DNA of 64,000 bases from Dyadobacter arcticus. GTDB taxonomy: Bacteria > Bacteroidota > Bacteroidia > Cytophagales > Spirosomataceae. Below, piece after piece: positions 18,399 to 28,319 of this stretch; position 1 is the first letter of the stretch; every line of letters begins with the position of its first letter. A program made the position numbers and the translations under genes. The notes beneath the pieces are model-generated. The model had not been told where the DNA came from. It searched no databases and worked only from the letters and a program-made list of their open reading frames with translations. The stretch covers positions 806,001 through 870,000 of the forward strand of contig NZ_JAASQJ010000003.1 in NCBI RefSeq assembly GCF_011762185.1. The letters run 5' to 3'.

Positions 18399-21300
18399 CA
18401 AAAAGTTCTAACTCAATCATTCAACAATTACAGATTGTTTTTTCTTTTTCCATTCTCCTGCTCTTTTTCAGCCTTCTGGCTTCGTATTACAGTACCCAAA
18501 AGCTGATCAATAATTCGGAGCTGGTGAATCACACCAATGAGGTGCTGATTGAAGCCGAAAGCATTATTTCTTACATGAAAGATGCAGAAACAGGCCAGCG
18601 GGGCTTCCTGGTTACATCCGACCCCGTTTTTCTTGAACCCTACAATGGCGCCTACGCGAAAACCACCACCAGTTACAACAACCTCACCAATCTTACCGCG
18701 GACAATCCAACCCAGCAAAAGTACCTTCGGGAAGTCAAGGCGCTTTATGAGGCCAAGTTCGGGCAGATGCAGAACATCATTGATAAGGCCAGGAAGAACA
18801 ACAACTTCCTGAATGATAGCGAAGCACGTTTGAGAGAAATGGTGAGGGGGAAAAAGATCATGGACGACCTTCGGCTGGTGGTACAAAGAATCAAAGATGA
18901 AGAAAGTCAGATCCTGGCTTTACGCCTGGAACAACAGCAGATATACATTGACTACACGCCCATACTGCTGGTTATTGCTGCCCTTATTTCAATTTTAATC
19001 ACCGTATTTGCCTATATCCGTATCAAAAACGATATGGACAAGCGAATCGCACAGCAAAGGCAGGATGAAGAGAAATATGAAGAAACCAACAGACGCATTG
19101 GCTACATTGAGAAAATAACCCAGCAGGTTGCCGACGGTGATTATTCAGTGAGAAGCGAAGATAATGATGAAGACGACCTCGGCAGAATCTCGATAGCATT
19201 GAATTCCATGACCGGATCATTAGAGCAAACGATCACGGATCTGCAGGCCAAAAATTGGTTACAGACAGGGGCGGTCCGAATCAGTGATGCGATCAGAGGG
19301 GAAAGGGTTTTGAAAAAACTGGCGTCCAATCTGGTCAATACGATCATCAGCTATGCAAATGCCCAGCTTGCCACGTTCTACATCCTCGATTCCGGATGGA
19401 ATTTCAAATTGGCGGGAGCTTATGCCGTGCAAAATGCCCCCGAATTGATCGTCGCTGGCAAAGGACTGGCGGGACAGGTTATTGAAAGCAAAAAGTCACT
19501 GATTGTGCGGCAAGTTCCCGACAATTACCTGAAAGTTACCTCCACATTGGGTGAGAGCAATCCGGCGGCGCTGGTGATCTTGCCACTGACTTATGCCTAT
19601 GAATGTATTGGGCTGATTGAGATAGCGTTCCTTCAAATGCCGGACAAAATGGTGATCCGGTTTTTGGAGGAAAACCTGGAATCGATCGCAACCGGGGTTA
19701 ACTCGGCATTGGACTATCTGAAATTGCAAAATTTCCTGGAAGAAACGCAGGCACAGTCCGAAGAGCTACAAACCCAGCACAATGAACTGGAAAACTTGAA
19801 TGCGGAGCTAGAAGCGCAATCCCAGAAATTACAAGCTTCCGAAGAAGAGCTTCGGGTGCAACAAGAAGAGTTGCAGCAAACCAATGAGGAACTGGAAGAG
19901 CGGAGTGGCTTGCTGGAAGAAAAAAATCTGGAAATCCAGAAAAAAGCTGAAGAACTGGAATTGACCACCCGCTATAAATCAGAATTCCTGGCCAATATGT
20001 CGCATGAGTTGCGAACTCCGCTTAATTCTATTTTGCTGCTCAGCAGGCTTTTAGCGGAAAATGATGAAAAGAATTTGAACGAGGAGCAAATAGAATATGC
20101 GACGGTCATCCAATCTTCTGGTAACGGCTTATTGGGTCTGATTGACGAAATTCTTGACCTTTCAAAAATCGAGGCGGGCAAAATGGAGCTCGACTATATT
20201 TATGTTTCCCCAAAAGAAATCAGTGATGACATGAAATCCCTTTTTGCCCCCATTGCAAGGGAAAGAGGGCTTGACTTTGAAATTGTGATCGAGCCAGGTG
20301 TTCCCGCGGTGATCGAAACAGATAAAATGAGATTGGAACAGATCCTTAAAAACCTGATTTCCAATGCGTTGAAATTTACGTCCCGCGGGTCGGTAAACGT
20401 AAACATCAAAATGCATGAGGGCCATGACAACACGATCTGCTTTGCAGTAAGGGATACGGGTATTGGGGTGGCGACGGAGAAACAGCAACATATTTTCGAA
20501 GCCTTCCAACAAGCAGACGGTTCAACCAAACGAAAATATGGCGGTACCGGACTAGGCCTTTCCATCAGCAGGGAATTGGTAAAATTGCTTGGGGGAGAAA
20601 TTTCCTTATCCAGCGTTTTAGACCAAGGCAGCGAGTTTCAAGTAATTATTCCTATCTCCTTAACCCATTCCCTGCCGGATCAGGAGAATACGAATTTTTT
20701 CATTGGTGAGCAGGATGAAATGAAACCAGTGAAAACCGAGACAAGGTTTGTCAGTCCCATTATTCCCGAGAATATACCCGACGACCGCAGCCACGTCATT
20801 GAAACAGATAAGACGATCCTGATTATTGAAGATGACACCTTATTTGCGAAATCGCTTTTGGAATACACACGTAAACAAGGTTATAAAGGGATTGTGGCTG
20901 TGAGAGGCGATGAAGGTTTGCAACTAGCCCAAGCCTTTAAGCCCATGGGTATTCTGCTGGACATTCAGCTACCCGTCGTCAGCGGATGGGAAGTGATGGA
21001 TCACCTCAAATCCAATCCTGAGACGAGGCATATACCTGTACACATTATGTCGTCCCACCGGATGAAAAATGAAAGCCTGTTAAAGGGTGCAGTTGATTTT
21101 ATCGACAAGCCAATGGTTGGTGATAAAATACAAGAGGTCTTCAAAAAGATTGAACATGCCATCAATAATGAATCCAAAAAAGTATTGATCCTGGAAGATA
21201 ACTCCATGCATGCCAAGGCATTAGCCTATTATCTGGAAACTTTTAACATTAACTCAGAACTCAAGAGCGACATAACCGAAGGAATTGAAGCATTGAATAG

Positions 21301-21988
21301 TACACAGGTGGATTGCGTCATTCTGGACATGGGTATCCCGGACAAGAAAGCTTATGACACATTGGAAGAGGCGAAGAAAAATCCTGGATTTGAAAATATT
21401 CCCATCATCATTTTCACGGGCAAAAGCCTCTCCATGTCGGAGGAACTGCGGATTAAGCAATATGCGGATTCCATTATTGTGAAAACGGCCCACTCCTACC
21501 AGAGAATGCTCGATGAGGTGTCGCTATTCCTGCATGTGGTGGAGGAAAATAAGAAAGACACCAAGAAGCTGTCGGGGCAGAGGAAGCTGGGCGGGCTTGG
21601 AGAAATCCTGAGCAACAAAACCGTTTTGATCGCCGATGATGACGTCAGAAATATCTTCTCGCTTTCCAAATCCCTGGAAAACTATAAAATGAATGTGATC
21701 ACGGCTTTGGACGGCAAGGAAGCGCTGATGAAACTGGAAGAAAATCCAGGGGTAGATGTCGTTTTGCTTGATATGATGATGCCCCGGATGGACGGTTACG
21801 AGACGGCAAAACGGATCCGTGAAAATCCACAATGGCGGAACCTTCCGGTAATTGCAGTGACGGCCAAAGCGATGACAGGTGACCGGGAGAAATGCATCAA
21901 TGCCGGCGCCTCTGATTACATAACTAAACCGGTTGACATTGACCAGTTGATGTCGCTATTAAGGGTTTGGTTGTATGAGAGGTTTTGA
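18395..21988 (+). CDS. CHASE3-HAMP-GAF hybrid histidine kinase with three receivers
   Basis: 1197 residues, inner membrane. TM1 is near 12-32, a CHASE3 periplasmic domain follows (40-180, with DAETGQRGFLVT), TM2 is near 190-210, then HAMP (about 210-265), GAF (about 290-440) and a long Glu/Gln-rich coiled coil (445-530). HisKA has SHELRTPLNS near 536, followed by HATPase (NALKFTSRG, GGTGLGLSIS). Three receivers start near residues 806, 928 and 1074. The second has an altered Lys region (VKTAHSY in place of KP) and may be degenerate. This layout suits multistep phosphorelay integration of an envelope signal. Confidence 0.9.
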   Translation: MTKSSNSIIQQLQIVFSFSILLLFFSLLASYYSTQKLINNSELVNHTNEVLIEAESIISYMKDAETGQRGFLVTSDPVFLEPYNGAYAKTTTSYNNLTNLTADNPTQQKYLREVKALYEAKFGQMQNIIDKARKNNNFLNDSEARLREMVRGKKIMDDLRLVVQRIKDEESQILALRLEQQQIYIDYTPILLVIAALISILITVFAYIRIKNDMDKRIAQQRQDEEKYEETNRRIGYIEKITQQVADGDYSVRSEDNDEDDLGRISIALNSMTGSLEQTITDLQAKNWLQTGAVRISDAIRGERVLKKLASNLVNTIISYANAQLATFYILDSGWNFKLAGAYAVQNAPELIVAGKGLAGQVIESKKSLIVRQVPDNYLKVTSTLGESNPAALVILPLTYAYECIGLIEIAFLQMPDKMVIRFLEENLESIATGVNSALDYLKLQNFLEETQAQSEELQTQHNELENLNAELEAQSQKLQASEEELRVQQEELQQTNEELEERSGLLEEKNLEIQKKAEELELTTRYKSEFLANMSHELRTPLNSILLLSRLLAENDEKNLNEEQIEYATVIQSSGNGLLGLIDEILDLSKIEAGKMELDYIYVSPKEISDDMKSLFAPIARERGLDFEIVIEPGVPAVIETDKMRLEQILKNLISNALKFTSRGSVNVNIKMHEGHDNTICFAVRDTGIGVATEKQQHIFEAFQQADGSTKRKYGGTGLGLSISRELVKLLGGEISLSSVLDQGSEFQVIIPISLTHSLPDQENTNFFIGEQDEMKPVKTETRFVSPIIPENIPDDRSHVIETDKTILIIEDDTLFAKSLLEYTRKQGYKGIVAVRGDEGLQLAQAFKPMGILLDIQLPVVSGWEVMDHLKSNPETRHIPVHIMSSHRMKNESLLKGAVDFIDKPMVGDKIQEVFKKIEHAINNESKKVLILEDNSMHAKALAYYLETFNINSELKSDITEGIEALNSTQVDCVILDMGIPDKKAYDTLEEAKKNPGFENIPIIIFTGKSLSMSEELRIKQYADSIIVKTAHSYQRMLDEVSLFLHVVEENKKDTKKLSGQRKLGGLGEILSNKTVLIADDDVRNIFSLSKSLENYKMNVITALDGKEALMKLEENPGVDVVLLDMMMPRMDGYETAKRIRENPQWRNLPVIAVTAKAMTGDREKCINAGASDYITKPVDIDQLMSLLRVWLYERF

Positions 21989-22022
21989 ATTTTGAATGAG
22001 TGAATGATGATCTTTACCTCCA

Positions 22023-22388
22023 ATGAATAAGAAAAAAGTTTTGATTGTGGATGATGATGTGCGAAATATTTTCGCTTTGAAGGCTACTTTGAAAGCGAAG
22101 GGATTCGATTGCATTTCATGTTCCGGGGCGCCGGAAGCGTTGGAGCTGCTTCAAGCGGAGCAGGAAGTCGACGTGGTACTGATCGACATGATGATGCCCG
22201 AAATGGACGGTTATGAGGCGATTCCGCTGATTAAAAAGCTGGGTCAGGGAAGGCATATTCCGGTGATTGCGGTCACTGCGCAGGCTATGGTCGGAGATAA
22301 AGAAAAATGTTTACGGGCAGGGGCTGATGACTACATTTCAAAACCGATCGACGTTGAAAAATTATTGCATATACTGAGGGCTATTTAA
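22023..22388 (+). CDS. Single-domain response regulator
   Basis: 121 residues, receiver only: acidic pocket VDDDVRNIF, phospho-Asp in LIDMMMPEMDGYE, Thr in AVTAQAM and Lys in ISKPID. It is strikingly similar to the third receiver of the preceding kinase (shared DDDVRNIF, DMMMP.MDGYE, PVIAVTA.AM.GD.EKC.AGA), suggesting a tandem duplication. It lacks an output domain, so it probably shuttles phosphate or docks on CheR or the kinases. It lies 34 bases after the kinase and 10 before cheR. Confidence 0.88.
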   Translation: MNKKKVLIVDDDVRNIFALKATLKAKGFDCISCSGAPEALELLQAEQEVDVVLIDMMMPEMDGYEAIPLIKKLGQGRHIPVIAVTAQAMVGDKEKCLRAGADDYISKPIDVEKLLHILRAI

Positions 22389-22398
22389 GGGCAGCGAA

Positions 22399-23208
22399 AT
22401 GATTGACGAGGAGGAAATTGACCTTTTATTGAATGACTTGTTTGACCTCTATGGCTACGATTTCACAAGTTATTCGAGAGCTTCGTTAAAAAGACGGATC
22501 GTAAGGCTATGTTCTCTTGATAAATTCCCCAGCTTCGCCGAATTACGATACCACGTCAAAACTGACCCCACTTATCTGAAGCGCTTTGTTGAGGAAATTA
22601 CGGTCAATGTAACTGAAATGTTCCGGGACCCTTCTTTCTACAAATCGCTCCGGGACGATATCTTACCCATTTTTGGGACAAAGCCGTTTATCCGGATCTG
22701 GCATGCGGGCTGTTCCACTGGTGAAGAAGTTTTCTCCATGGCGATTTTGTTGAAAGAAGCCAATCTACTCAAGAAATCACTTTTATATGCTACCGACCTT
22801 AATCCGAGCGTATTGGATAACGTCAGAAGAGGTATCTTTCCACTTACCCAGATGAAGCAATACTCGGAAAGCTACATTTCCTCTGGGGGTATCAATGATT
22901 TTTCCACTTATTACACGGCCAATTACGGACAGGCCAAATTCGATCGCGAGCTATCCGAGAAGATTATTATCTCCACGCATAACCTGGTATCAGACAGCTC
23001 ATTTAATGAATTTGACCTTATCGTTTGCCGGAATGTGCTGATTTATTTTGATAAAGATTTGCAGGACAGAGTGTTGAAACTGTTCGATGCCAGCCTGGGC
23101 ACATTGGGTTATCTGGCGCTTGGGACGAAGGAAACCCTGAAATTTTCCGCAGTACAAAATAAGTTCAAGCAATTGAATAAGGAAAAGATATGGAAGAAGA
23201 TCGCCTAG
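22399..23208 (+). CDS. CheR-type glutamate O-methyltransferase
   Basis: 269 residues. The small helical CheR_N domain (about 1-70) is followed by a SAM-binding Rossmann domain with WHAGCSTGEEVFSMA and the CRNVLIYFD motif, both diagnostic of CheR. CheR methylates glutamates on chemoreceptors using SAM. No chemoreceptor, CheA or CheW is encoded nearby, so the target may be the coiled-coil kinases of this operon. It overlaps cheB by 19 bases. Confidence 0.9.
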   Translation: MIDEEEIDLLLNDLFDLYGYDFTSYSRASLKRRIVRLCSLDKFPSFAELRYHVKTDPTYLKRFVEEITVNVTEMFRDPSFYKSLRDDILPIFGTKPFIRIWHAGCSTGEEVFSMAILLKEANLLKKSLLYATDLNPSVLDNVRRGIFPLTQMKQYSESYISSGGINDFSTYYTANYGQAKFDRELSEKIIISTHNLVSDSSFNEFDLIVCRNVLIYFDKDLQDRVLKLFDASLGTLGYLALGTKETLKFSAVQNKFKQLNKEKIWKKIA

Positions 23209-23771
23209 AAACGTCTTGCCAACTGCTGGTCATCGGAGGATCTGCCGGAAGCCTTGATGTACTTTTCAAGCTGCTTCCAAGATTAAAAGCTGGGTTAACT
23301 TTCCCTATTGTCGTGATTTTACATCGCCGTAATTCCGTGGAATCCTTCCTGGCTGAATTGCTTGCATCCAAAACCGTGCTTCCTACCCGGGAAGTGGACG
23401 ATAAAGACCCGGTCGTTCCAGGCAATATATACCTGGCACCTGCCGACTATCATTTGCTGATCGAGAAAAACCGCACCTTTTCGCTAGACTACTCGGAAAA
23501 GGTAAATTTCAGCCGTCCGAGCATTGACGTTACGTTTGAATCGGCTTCGGAAATTTATGGTAAAGCGTTGGTGGCACTAATTTTGTCGGGTGCCAACGAA
23601 GACGGGACGCAAGGCATGTTATGCATTCAAAAAAGAGGAGGCCGGACGATCGCCCAAAAACCTGAAAGTGCTCAGATGCCATTTATGCCCCAGAATGCCA
23701 TTTCTCGCGGTGCTGTGAATTATATTCTTGATATTGAGCAGATGTCCACATTTATCAATGAGCTCACTTAA
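23190..23771 (+). CDS. CheB-type methylesterase domain without receiver
   Basis: 193 residues, only the catalytic domain of CheB: nucleophile Ser in GGSAGSLD, His in VVILHRRN and Asp in SGANEDGTQGM. Canonical CheB carries an N-terminal receiver that controls activity; it is absent here, and the separate receiver at 22023 may substitute. It removes methyl groups added by CheR. Translational coupling with cheR (19-base overlap) supports a matched reversible modification pair. Confidence 0.88.
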   Translation: MEEDRLETSCQLLVIGGSAGSLDVLFKLLPRLKAGLTFPIVVILHRRNSVESFLAELLASKTVLPTREVDDKDPVVPGNIYLAPADYHLLIEKNRTFSLDYSEKVNFSRPSIDVTFESASEIYGKALVALILSGANEDGTQGMLCIQKRGGRTIAQKPESAQMPFMPQNAISRGAVNYILDIEQMSTFINELT

Positions 23772-23792
23772 ATTTCTATATCACTCAATATT

Positions 23793-24170
23793 ATGGCGAA
23801 GCCTAATAAATTATATAGCGTATTATTCAACAAATGCCCGAGATGCGGCGTAGGCGACTTCTTTATTTCCAAAAATGCTTACAACCTCAGGAATTTCGAC
23901 AAGATGAACAAAAGTTGTCCGCATTGCGGGGAAAATCTGGTACCCGAACCAGGATTTTATCAGGGCGCACTCTACATGAGTTACGCATTTTATGTGGCCT
24001 TCATGGTCATTTACTTCCTGATATTTGTCAATTTTTTTGAGCAATATCTTGACTATTTTCTCATCAGCATCATCCCTGTCCTCATCCTGCTGACTCCTTT
24101 ATTTTATCGTTTGGCCAGGAGGTCGTGGCTGGCGTTGTTTATTAAACCTGCGTCTAACGAGACAATTTGA
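23793..24170 (+). CDS. DUF983 family membrane protein
   Basis: 125 residues. An N-terminal zinc-ribbon-like pair of CPRCG and CPHCG motifs is followed by two transmembrane helices (about 60-80 and 85-105). This is the DUF983 architecture; its function is unknown. It lies 21 bases after cheB on the same strand and may be the last gene of the signalling operon or an independent housekeeping gene. Confidence 0.8.
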   Translation: MAKPNKLYSVLFNKCPRCGVGDFFISKNAYNLRNFDKMNKSCPHCGENLVPEPGFYQGALYMSYAFYVAFMVIYFLIFVNFFEQYLDYFLISIIPVLILLTPLFYRLARRSWLALFIKPASNETI

Positions 24171-24224
24171 CCCTTTGGTGCGAAAGTGGACGTTCGTAAA
24201 ATATGCTAAGGTCTCTGGCCGACA

Positions 24225-24743
24225 CTACCTTTTTCCTGGCGGGGTTGTTTTTACAGGAGTATCATAAATTTTGGAACGGAAAATACCGTTCTGAATCTTG
24301 ATTTTGCTTCCGTTTTGACTGTGTATTGCCTCGCCGGTAAATGACCCTTCCACAACCTTATTTTCTTTATCCAACCGCGTTACCCGCAATCTGCCCGAGC
24401 CTCCCATCGCTGGGTCAACCACATAGCCTTCTGTACTGCTAATGGTATAAGCCAAAATCACTTTGTTCAGCGGATTGAAGTCCACATCCTCGTTCAACTT
24501 GATATCCTCAGGAAAGAACAGGCCCAATGCAGTACCTGTTTTGTCAACATCCTGCACGCCTACGACAACCACGATATTCTGGGCAATGGTGGCGGCTACG
24601 GTCGAATTTTCACTATTAGCCACATTCGAAGTCCAAACCTGGCCGTCGATTTTGGCACCGAACACGAATTCAGGCTCCGCATCATCATTTTTACAACCTG
24701 AAAAGCAAAGAATTGCGACAATTACAAAGGGTATCTTTTTCAT
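24225..24743 (-). CDS. Hypothetical lipoprotein (DUF6252-like)
   Basis: 172 residues with a lipoprotein signal ending in CFSGC at residue 17, followed by an Asp-rich linker. The mature protein has the AKIDGQVW...V pattern and ends in beta strands (VVEGSFTGEA) typical of Bacteroidota lipoproteins annotated DUF6252. The function is unknown. It probably resides in the outer-membrane periplasmic leaflet or on the surface. Confidence 0.6.
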   Translation of the reverse strand: MKKIPFVIVAILCFSGCKNDDAEPEFVFGAKIDGQVWTSNVANSENSTVAATIAQNIVVVVGVQDVDKTGTALGLFFPEDIKLNEDVDFNPLNKVILAYTISSTEGYVVDPAMGGSGRLRVTRLDKENKVVEGSFTGEAIHSQNGSKIKIQNGIFRSKIYDTPVKTTPPGKR

Positions 24744-24855
24744 AACATTTTTGATTACACGATTGTAAAATTCAAAAATGTCGCGGACTGGAAAAATAGT
24801 TAGGCCTAACGATATTCAGGCTCCTCGCACAACTCAATAATAAAAAATCAGAACA

Positions 24856-26997
24856 TCATTGCCTCACAACTTTTCGCATGTCGGTACTTCCCGAGTCCTT
24901 TGTAATGCGCATGGTGTACAAACCTGCGGGAAGCTCCGCAGTGTCAATGTTATATGGTGCGTTCGTGATTCCATTTTTTGAAAATTCCCTTGCCAGTACT
25001 AAAACTCCCGAAATATTAAAGAACTCGATTTTACGCAATGGCTCTCTGTCCTTAATTTGGATGATCAGATTGTTTACCACCGGATTGGGATAAACGGAGG
25101 TTAAAAGATCGAGGTTTTCAAATGAAACATTGCGGATCCGACTGTAAGCATAAGTGCCGTCCTTGTCCGTCATTTTTAGGCGATAAAAGTTAGTACCATT
25201 TTGAGGCTCAAGATGCATAAAAGAATATTTCCTGATATCCTTGCTTTCTCCGCCAGCTGCCATGTTGGCAATCACGGCCCAGTTCTTGCCTGAGTCGGTA
25301 CTGTGCTCAACTTTGAAATGATCGCTATTCACCTCAGCGCTGGTCGACCAGGTTAACAAAATAGCGTTTTCCTCTTTTTGGGCCGAAAAATCAACCAACG
25401 TAACGGGCAAGGCATCGCAAGCCGATTGTACTTCTTCCACCGAAGAACAGCCCGCTTTGTTATTTTCTATTATAATCAATTCGGCATCAGCGGTGGCCAG
25501 ATAGGCGCAAATTGGCACAACAGCGCAATTTTCAAGTTCGGGATTATCAGCAACGAGCAGCAAGCGGCCGATTGAAGTCAGGCTGGATAGTCCTGTCAGA
25601 CTGTTGATTAATAGATTATCAACAATACCAAAGTCCTCGGTAATTGTTTCCAGCGCATCCAGGCCGCTTAGATCCAGCATATTTTCATTTCCTTCAATCA
25701 AGAACGAGCCATTGATTGTTACCAGATTTTCAAGTCCTGTCAAATCCACCAGCGACGCATTTCCCTGGATATAAAGGTCGTAAACCTCGGTAAGGCCTCC
25801 CAGCCCTTCCAGATCAATCAATGAAGGATTACCCAGAATGGACACATAACCTTCAAAGTATATGCTTTCCAGATTGTCCAGGCCGGTTAATTTCGTGAGC
25901 AAGGGGTTACCAGCAATATCCAAATCCCCGTCAATGGCAGTAAGTGCCGCCAGTGCAGTGATGTCAGCAAGTACGGAGTTCCCAAGCAGGGATAATCCAA
26001 ATCCACCTATCGATTGCACTTTTTCCAGACCGGTCAGGCTTGTCAGCGACGGAAGAAGTAAGATGCTTACTTCTTGCCCGAAAGATTCAACATTATCCAG
26101 TCCGGTGAGGTCTGTGAGTGCTAAATTTAAGAAGAGCTGCAAACCTCCCCTGACTTCCGTCAATGAGGTCAACGCGCTCAGGCTCGCCAGTACCTCGTGG
26201 TCGGAGATAACCATATAACCGTCAATGGATTCCAGCTTTTCGAGGCCATGAAGACTCAGCAGCGATATGTTAGCATCGAGTATAAAGTCCCCTCCAATGG
26301 TTTCCAGATTATCCAGCCCCGAAAGATCTTCCAGCGCATCATTAAAATCGAAATAAAGATCGCCCCCAACCGAAGTTAAGCCTGTCAATCCCGTCAGGTG
26401 CAGCAGGCCCAGGTTATTGGTGATGTCAAAATCGCCAGTAATGGTTGTCAGACTTTCCAAGCCGGTCAGGTCGGTTAGCAGGTCGTTGAAACCAAATCCC
26501 AACCCCCCGGCGCTGGTAAGGGACATGGTACCCAGGCTGGCCAGGAGGTCATTTCCGCCGATACCAAAATAACCAGTCACCGAAGTAATTTGAAAAAGCC
26601 CTTCTAAGTTGACGAGTGCATCATTATTTTGTATTACCAGATCTCCCGGAACGGTAGTGATACCAGTCAAACCATTGAGATTTTCCAACAACGGATTGTC
26701 CTCTACAATCACATTGTTGCCAACACTTGCGATGTTTTGAAGGCCGGCAAGGCTGGTAAGCATTGGATTTTCTAAAATTTGCAACGATCCACCTACATCT
26801 ACAAGGGTGCTTAGAGGGGTTAAATTGGTAATATCGTCCCCTTGAATGACAAGATTTCCTTCTAGTACGGTACAATCCGTGTAATCAGTCAGAAAAGAAT
26901 TAATCGAAGCCTGATCAGCAAAATTAAGATCGGTGGGACATTGGGCGAGGGCGGAAAAAGGCAGTAAAAGCGCGACGAGGGCGTAGATTTTAATCAT
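24856..26997 (-). CDS. T9SS-exported receptor L-domain/leucine-rich repeat protein
   Basis: 713 residues with a signal peptide ending near ALAQ. About 20 repeats of roughly 23 residues (LTDLTGLxNLxxIxG with alternating NPxL) form a solenoid like receptor L-domains. A Cys-containing cap (near 490-515) leads to LPVTLVDFSAQ, an Fn3-like domain and a C-terminal sorting domain with YPNPV and a terminal VVRQ strand. The protein is therefore probably secreted or surface attached through the type IX system. It likely has a binding or adhesion role; the ligand is unknown. Confidence 0.85.
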   Translation of the reverse strand: MIKIYALVALLLPFSALAQCPTDLNFADQASINSFLTDYTDCTVLEGNLVIQGDDITNLTPLSTLVDVGGSLQILENPMLTSLAGLQNIASVGNNVIVEDNPLLENLNGLTGITTVPGDLVIQNNDALVNLEGLFQITSVTGYFGIGGNDLLASLGTMSLTSAGGLGFGFNDLLTDLTGLESLTTITGDFDITNNLGLLHLTGLTGLTSVGGDLYFDFNDALEDLSGLDNLETIGGDFILDANISLLSLHGLEKLESIDGYMVISDHEVLASLSALTSLTEVRGGLQLFLNLALTDLTGLDNVESFGQEVSILLLPSLTSLTGLEKVQSIGGFGLSLLGNSVLADITALAALTAIDGDLDIAGNPLLTKLTGLDNLESIYFEGYVSILGNPSLIDLEGLGGLTEVYDLYIQGNASLVDLTGLENLVTINGSFLIEGNENMLDLSGLDALETITEDFGIVDNLLINSLTGLSSLTSIGRLLLVADNPELENCAVVPICAYLATADAELIIIENNKAGCSSVEEVQSACDALPVTLVDFSAQKEENAILLTWSTSAEVNSDHFKVEHSTDSGKNWAVIANMAAGGESKDIRKYSFMHLEPQNGTNFYRLKMTDKDGTYAYSRIRNVSFENLDLLTSVYPNPVVNNLIIQIKDREPLRKIEFFNISGVLVLAREFSKNGITNAPYNIDTAELPAGLYTMRITKDSGSTDMRKVVRQ

Positions 26998-27104
26998 AAC
27001 GGAGGGTTTGGTTGAGTAAATCTGCGGTAAAATACAATATTTTACCGTTATCTGCCAAACCTCGTTTCCCGCCGCAATAGTTCCAAATTTTCGCCGATTG
27101 TTGG

Positions 27105-27638
27105 TCAGGAAACCCTTGCTGGCTGACTTTGCTTTTTCAACAATAGCGCGCTGATCAAAGAGACAAGCAAGCCGACCGGAAGGATTTCCATGTAAGTCAT
27201 CAGGATGATCATTGCAGGGTTCTTGTACATTTCTTTGTAACTGTTCAATTCAACAATCTGCTTTTCCAATTCCGCGCCTGAAACCCCTTCAGCCCGAAGC
27301 TCTTTGAGCGTTGCGTCAGTAAACTTGTCCATAAAATCCGGCACGAAAAAGTGATAGTCTATATACCAGGCAATTACATACATAGTGGAAGCAATGAGCG
27401 TAATGTAAAGCCCGATCTGAAATGCCTTTCCAAACGAGACCAAGCCGTGGTTATACTTATCGCGGAAGTTTTTGATGCCAACAAAAATCAGGGAAAATGA
27501 AAGCAGCATGGAGGCATAGCCGACAAGCATACTCCCTTCAAAGTTATCCCTCGAGGAAGACCAGGCTATCGAGGAGAGCATAAAAACGGAGACAATGGTT
27601 CCGGCGATTAAGCCGCAAGTGATTACAACTTTTTTCAT
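27105..27638 (-). CDS. DUF4199 family membrane protein
   Basis: 177 residues from the ATG at 27638; a longer frame adds 18 residues that do not resemble the family. Four hydrophobic helices occur (about 5-25, 37-57, 70-95 and 140-165) with a soluble loop between the third and fourth. This matches DUF4199, an uncharacterised Bacteroidota inner-membrane family. It lies 122 bases downstream of the membrane LuxR gene on the same strand, a possible functional pair. Confidence 0.75.
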   Translation of the reverse strand: MKKVVITCGLIAGTIVSVFMLSSIAWSSSRDNFEGSMLVGYASMLLSFSLIFVGIKNFRDKYNHGLVSFGKAFQIGLYITLIASTMYVIAWYIDYHFFVPDFMDKFTDATLKELRAEGVSGAELEKQIVELNSYKEMYKNPAMIILMTYMEILPVGLLVSLISALLLKKQSQPARVS

Positions 27639-27760
27639 AGTTTCTAAAAAGTTAGGTAAATGTGATGTGCAAAATTGAATCCTTACCGCCACTCGCTACT
27701 CATACTTTTGGGTGATTTTGCGCCGAAAGTATGTTTTTCAAACTAAAGTGTGAATGTCCT

Positions 27761-28234
27761 TTATGGAATGAGACTTAATCTTTTCGCCTTTTCTACCGCT
27801 TGCGTACGACTCTTTACCTCCATCTTTTCAAAAAGACGGGACGAATGCGTTTTTATAGTGTTCAGGGAAACAAACAATCTTGAAGCAATTTCCTGGTTAC
27901 TCAGACCATCGGCCATCAACTGCAATACTTCCAGCTCGCGTTTGCTAATTCCAAGCTGGAGCATTTCGGCCTCATTAAACATGAAGTTCCCGTCGGAAAC
28001 AACCAAGACTTCTTTCTCGATTACGATCGTCTCAACGCGCGGGTTGGTGAGTTTAAGTGCTAGCCAAATACCAAGTCCGGTGAAGATGAGCGCAATGCTT
28101 CCTGCATAGATTTCAACGATGTGATTGACAATCAAAAAACGGAGTTCCAGCCACTTCAAGAGAAATAAAAGCAGTGCAAGCGATAAACCGTAAAGAATAA
28201 CTTGCCTGTTTTTAGCAAAAAAACGGAGCACCAT
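27761..28234 (-). CDS. Membrane-anchored LuxR-type HTH regulator
   Basis: 157 residues. Two transmembrane helices (about 12-30 and 38-60) precede a short linker and a C-terminal LuxR/GerE DNA-binding domain: SKRELEVLQLMADGLSNQEI, then a recognition helix in SLNTIKTHSSRLFEKM. There is no receiver or ligand domain, so the membrane helices may sense the signal or partner another membrane protein such as DUF4199. Upstream DNA contains a long purine-rich tandem repeat on its coding strand. Confidence 0.82.
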   Translation of the reverse strand: MVLRFFAKNRQVILYGLSLALLLFLLKWLELRFLIVNHIVEIYAGSIALIFTGLGIWLALKLTNPRVETIVIEKEVLVVSDGNFMFNEAEMLQLGISKRELEVLQLMADGLSNQEIASRLFVSLNTIKTHSSRLFEKMEVKSRTQAVEKAKRLSLIP

Positions 28235-28319
28235 GCGAAATGCATTTTAGTGGTATCAAAATTAAAGCTTTTTCGAAGTTACAAAGCTTTAATTTGCCAC
28301 ACCCATCCTCCTCCCCTTT

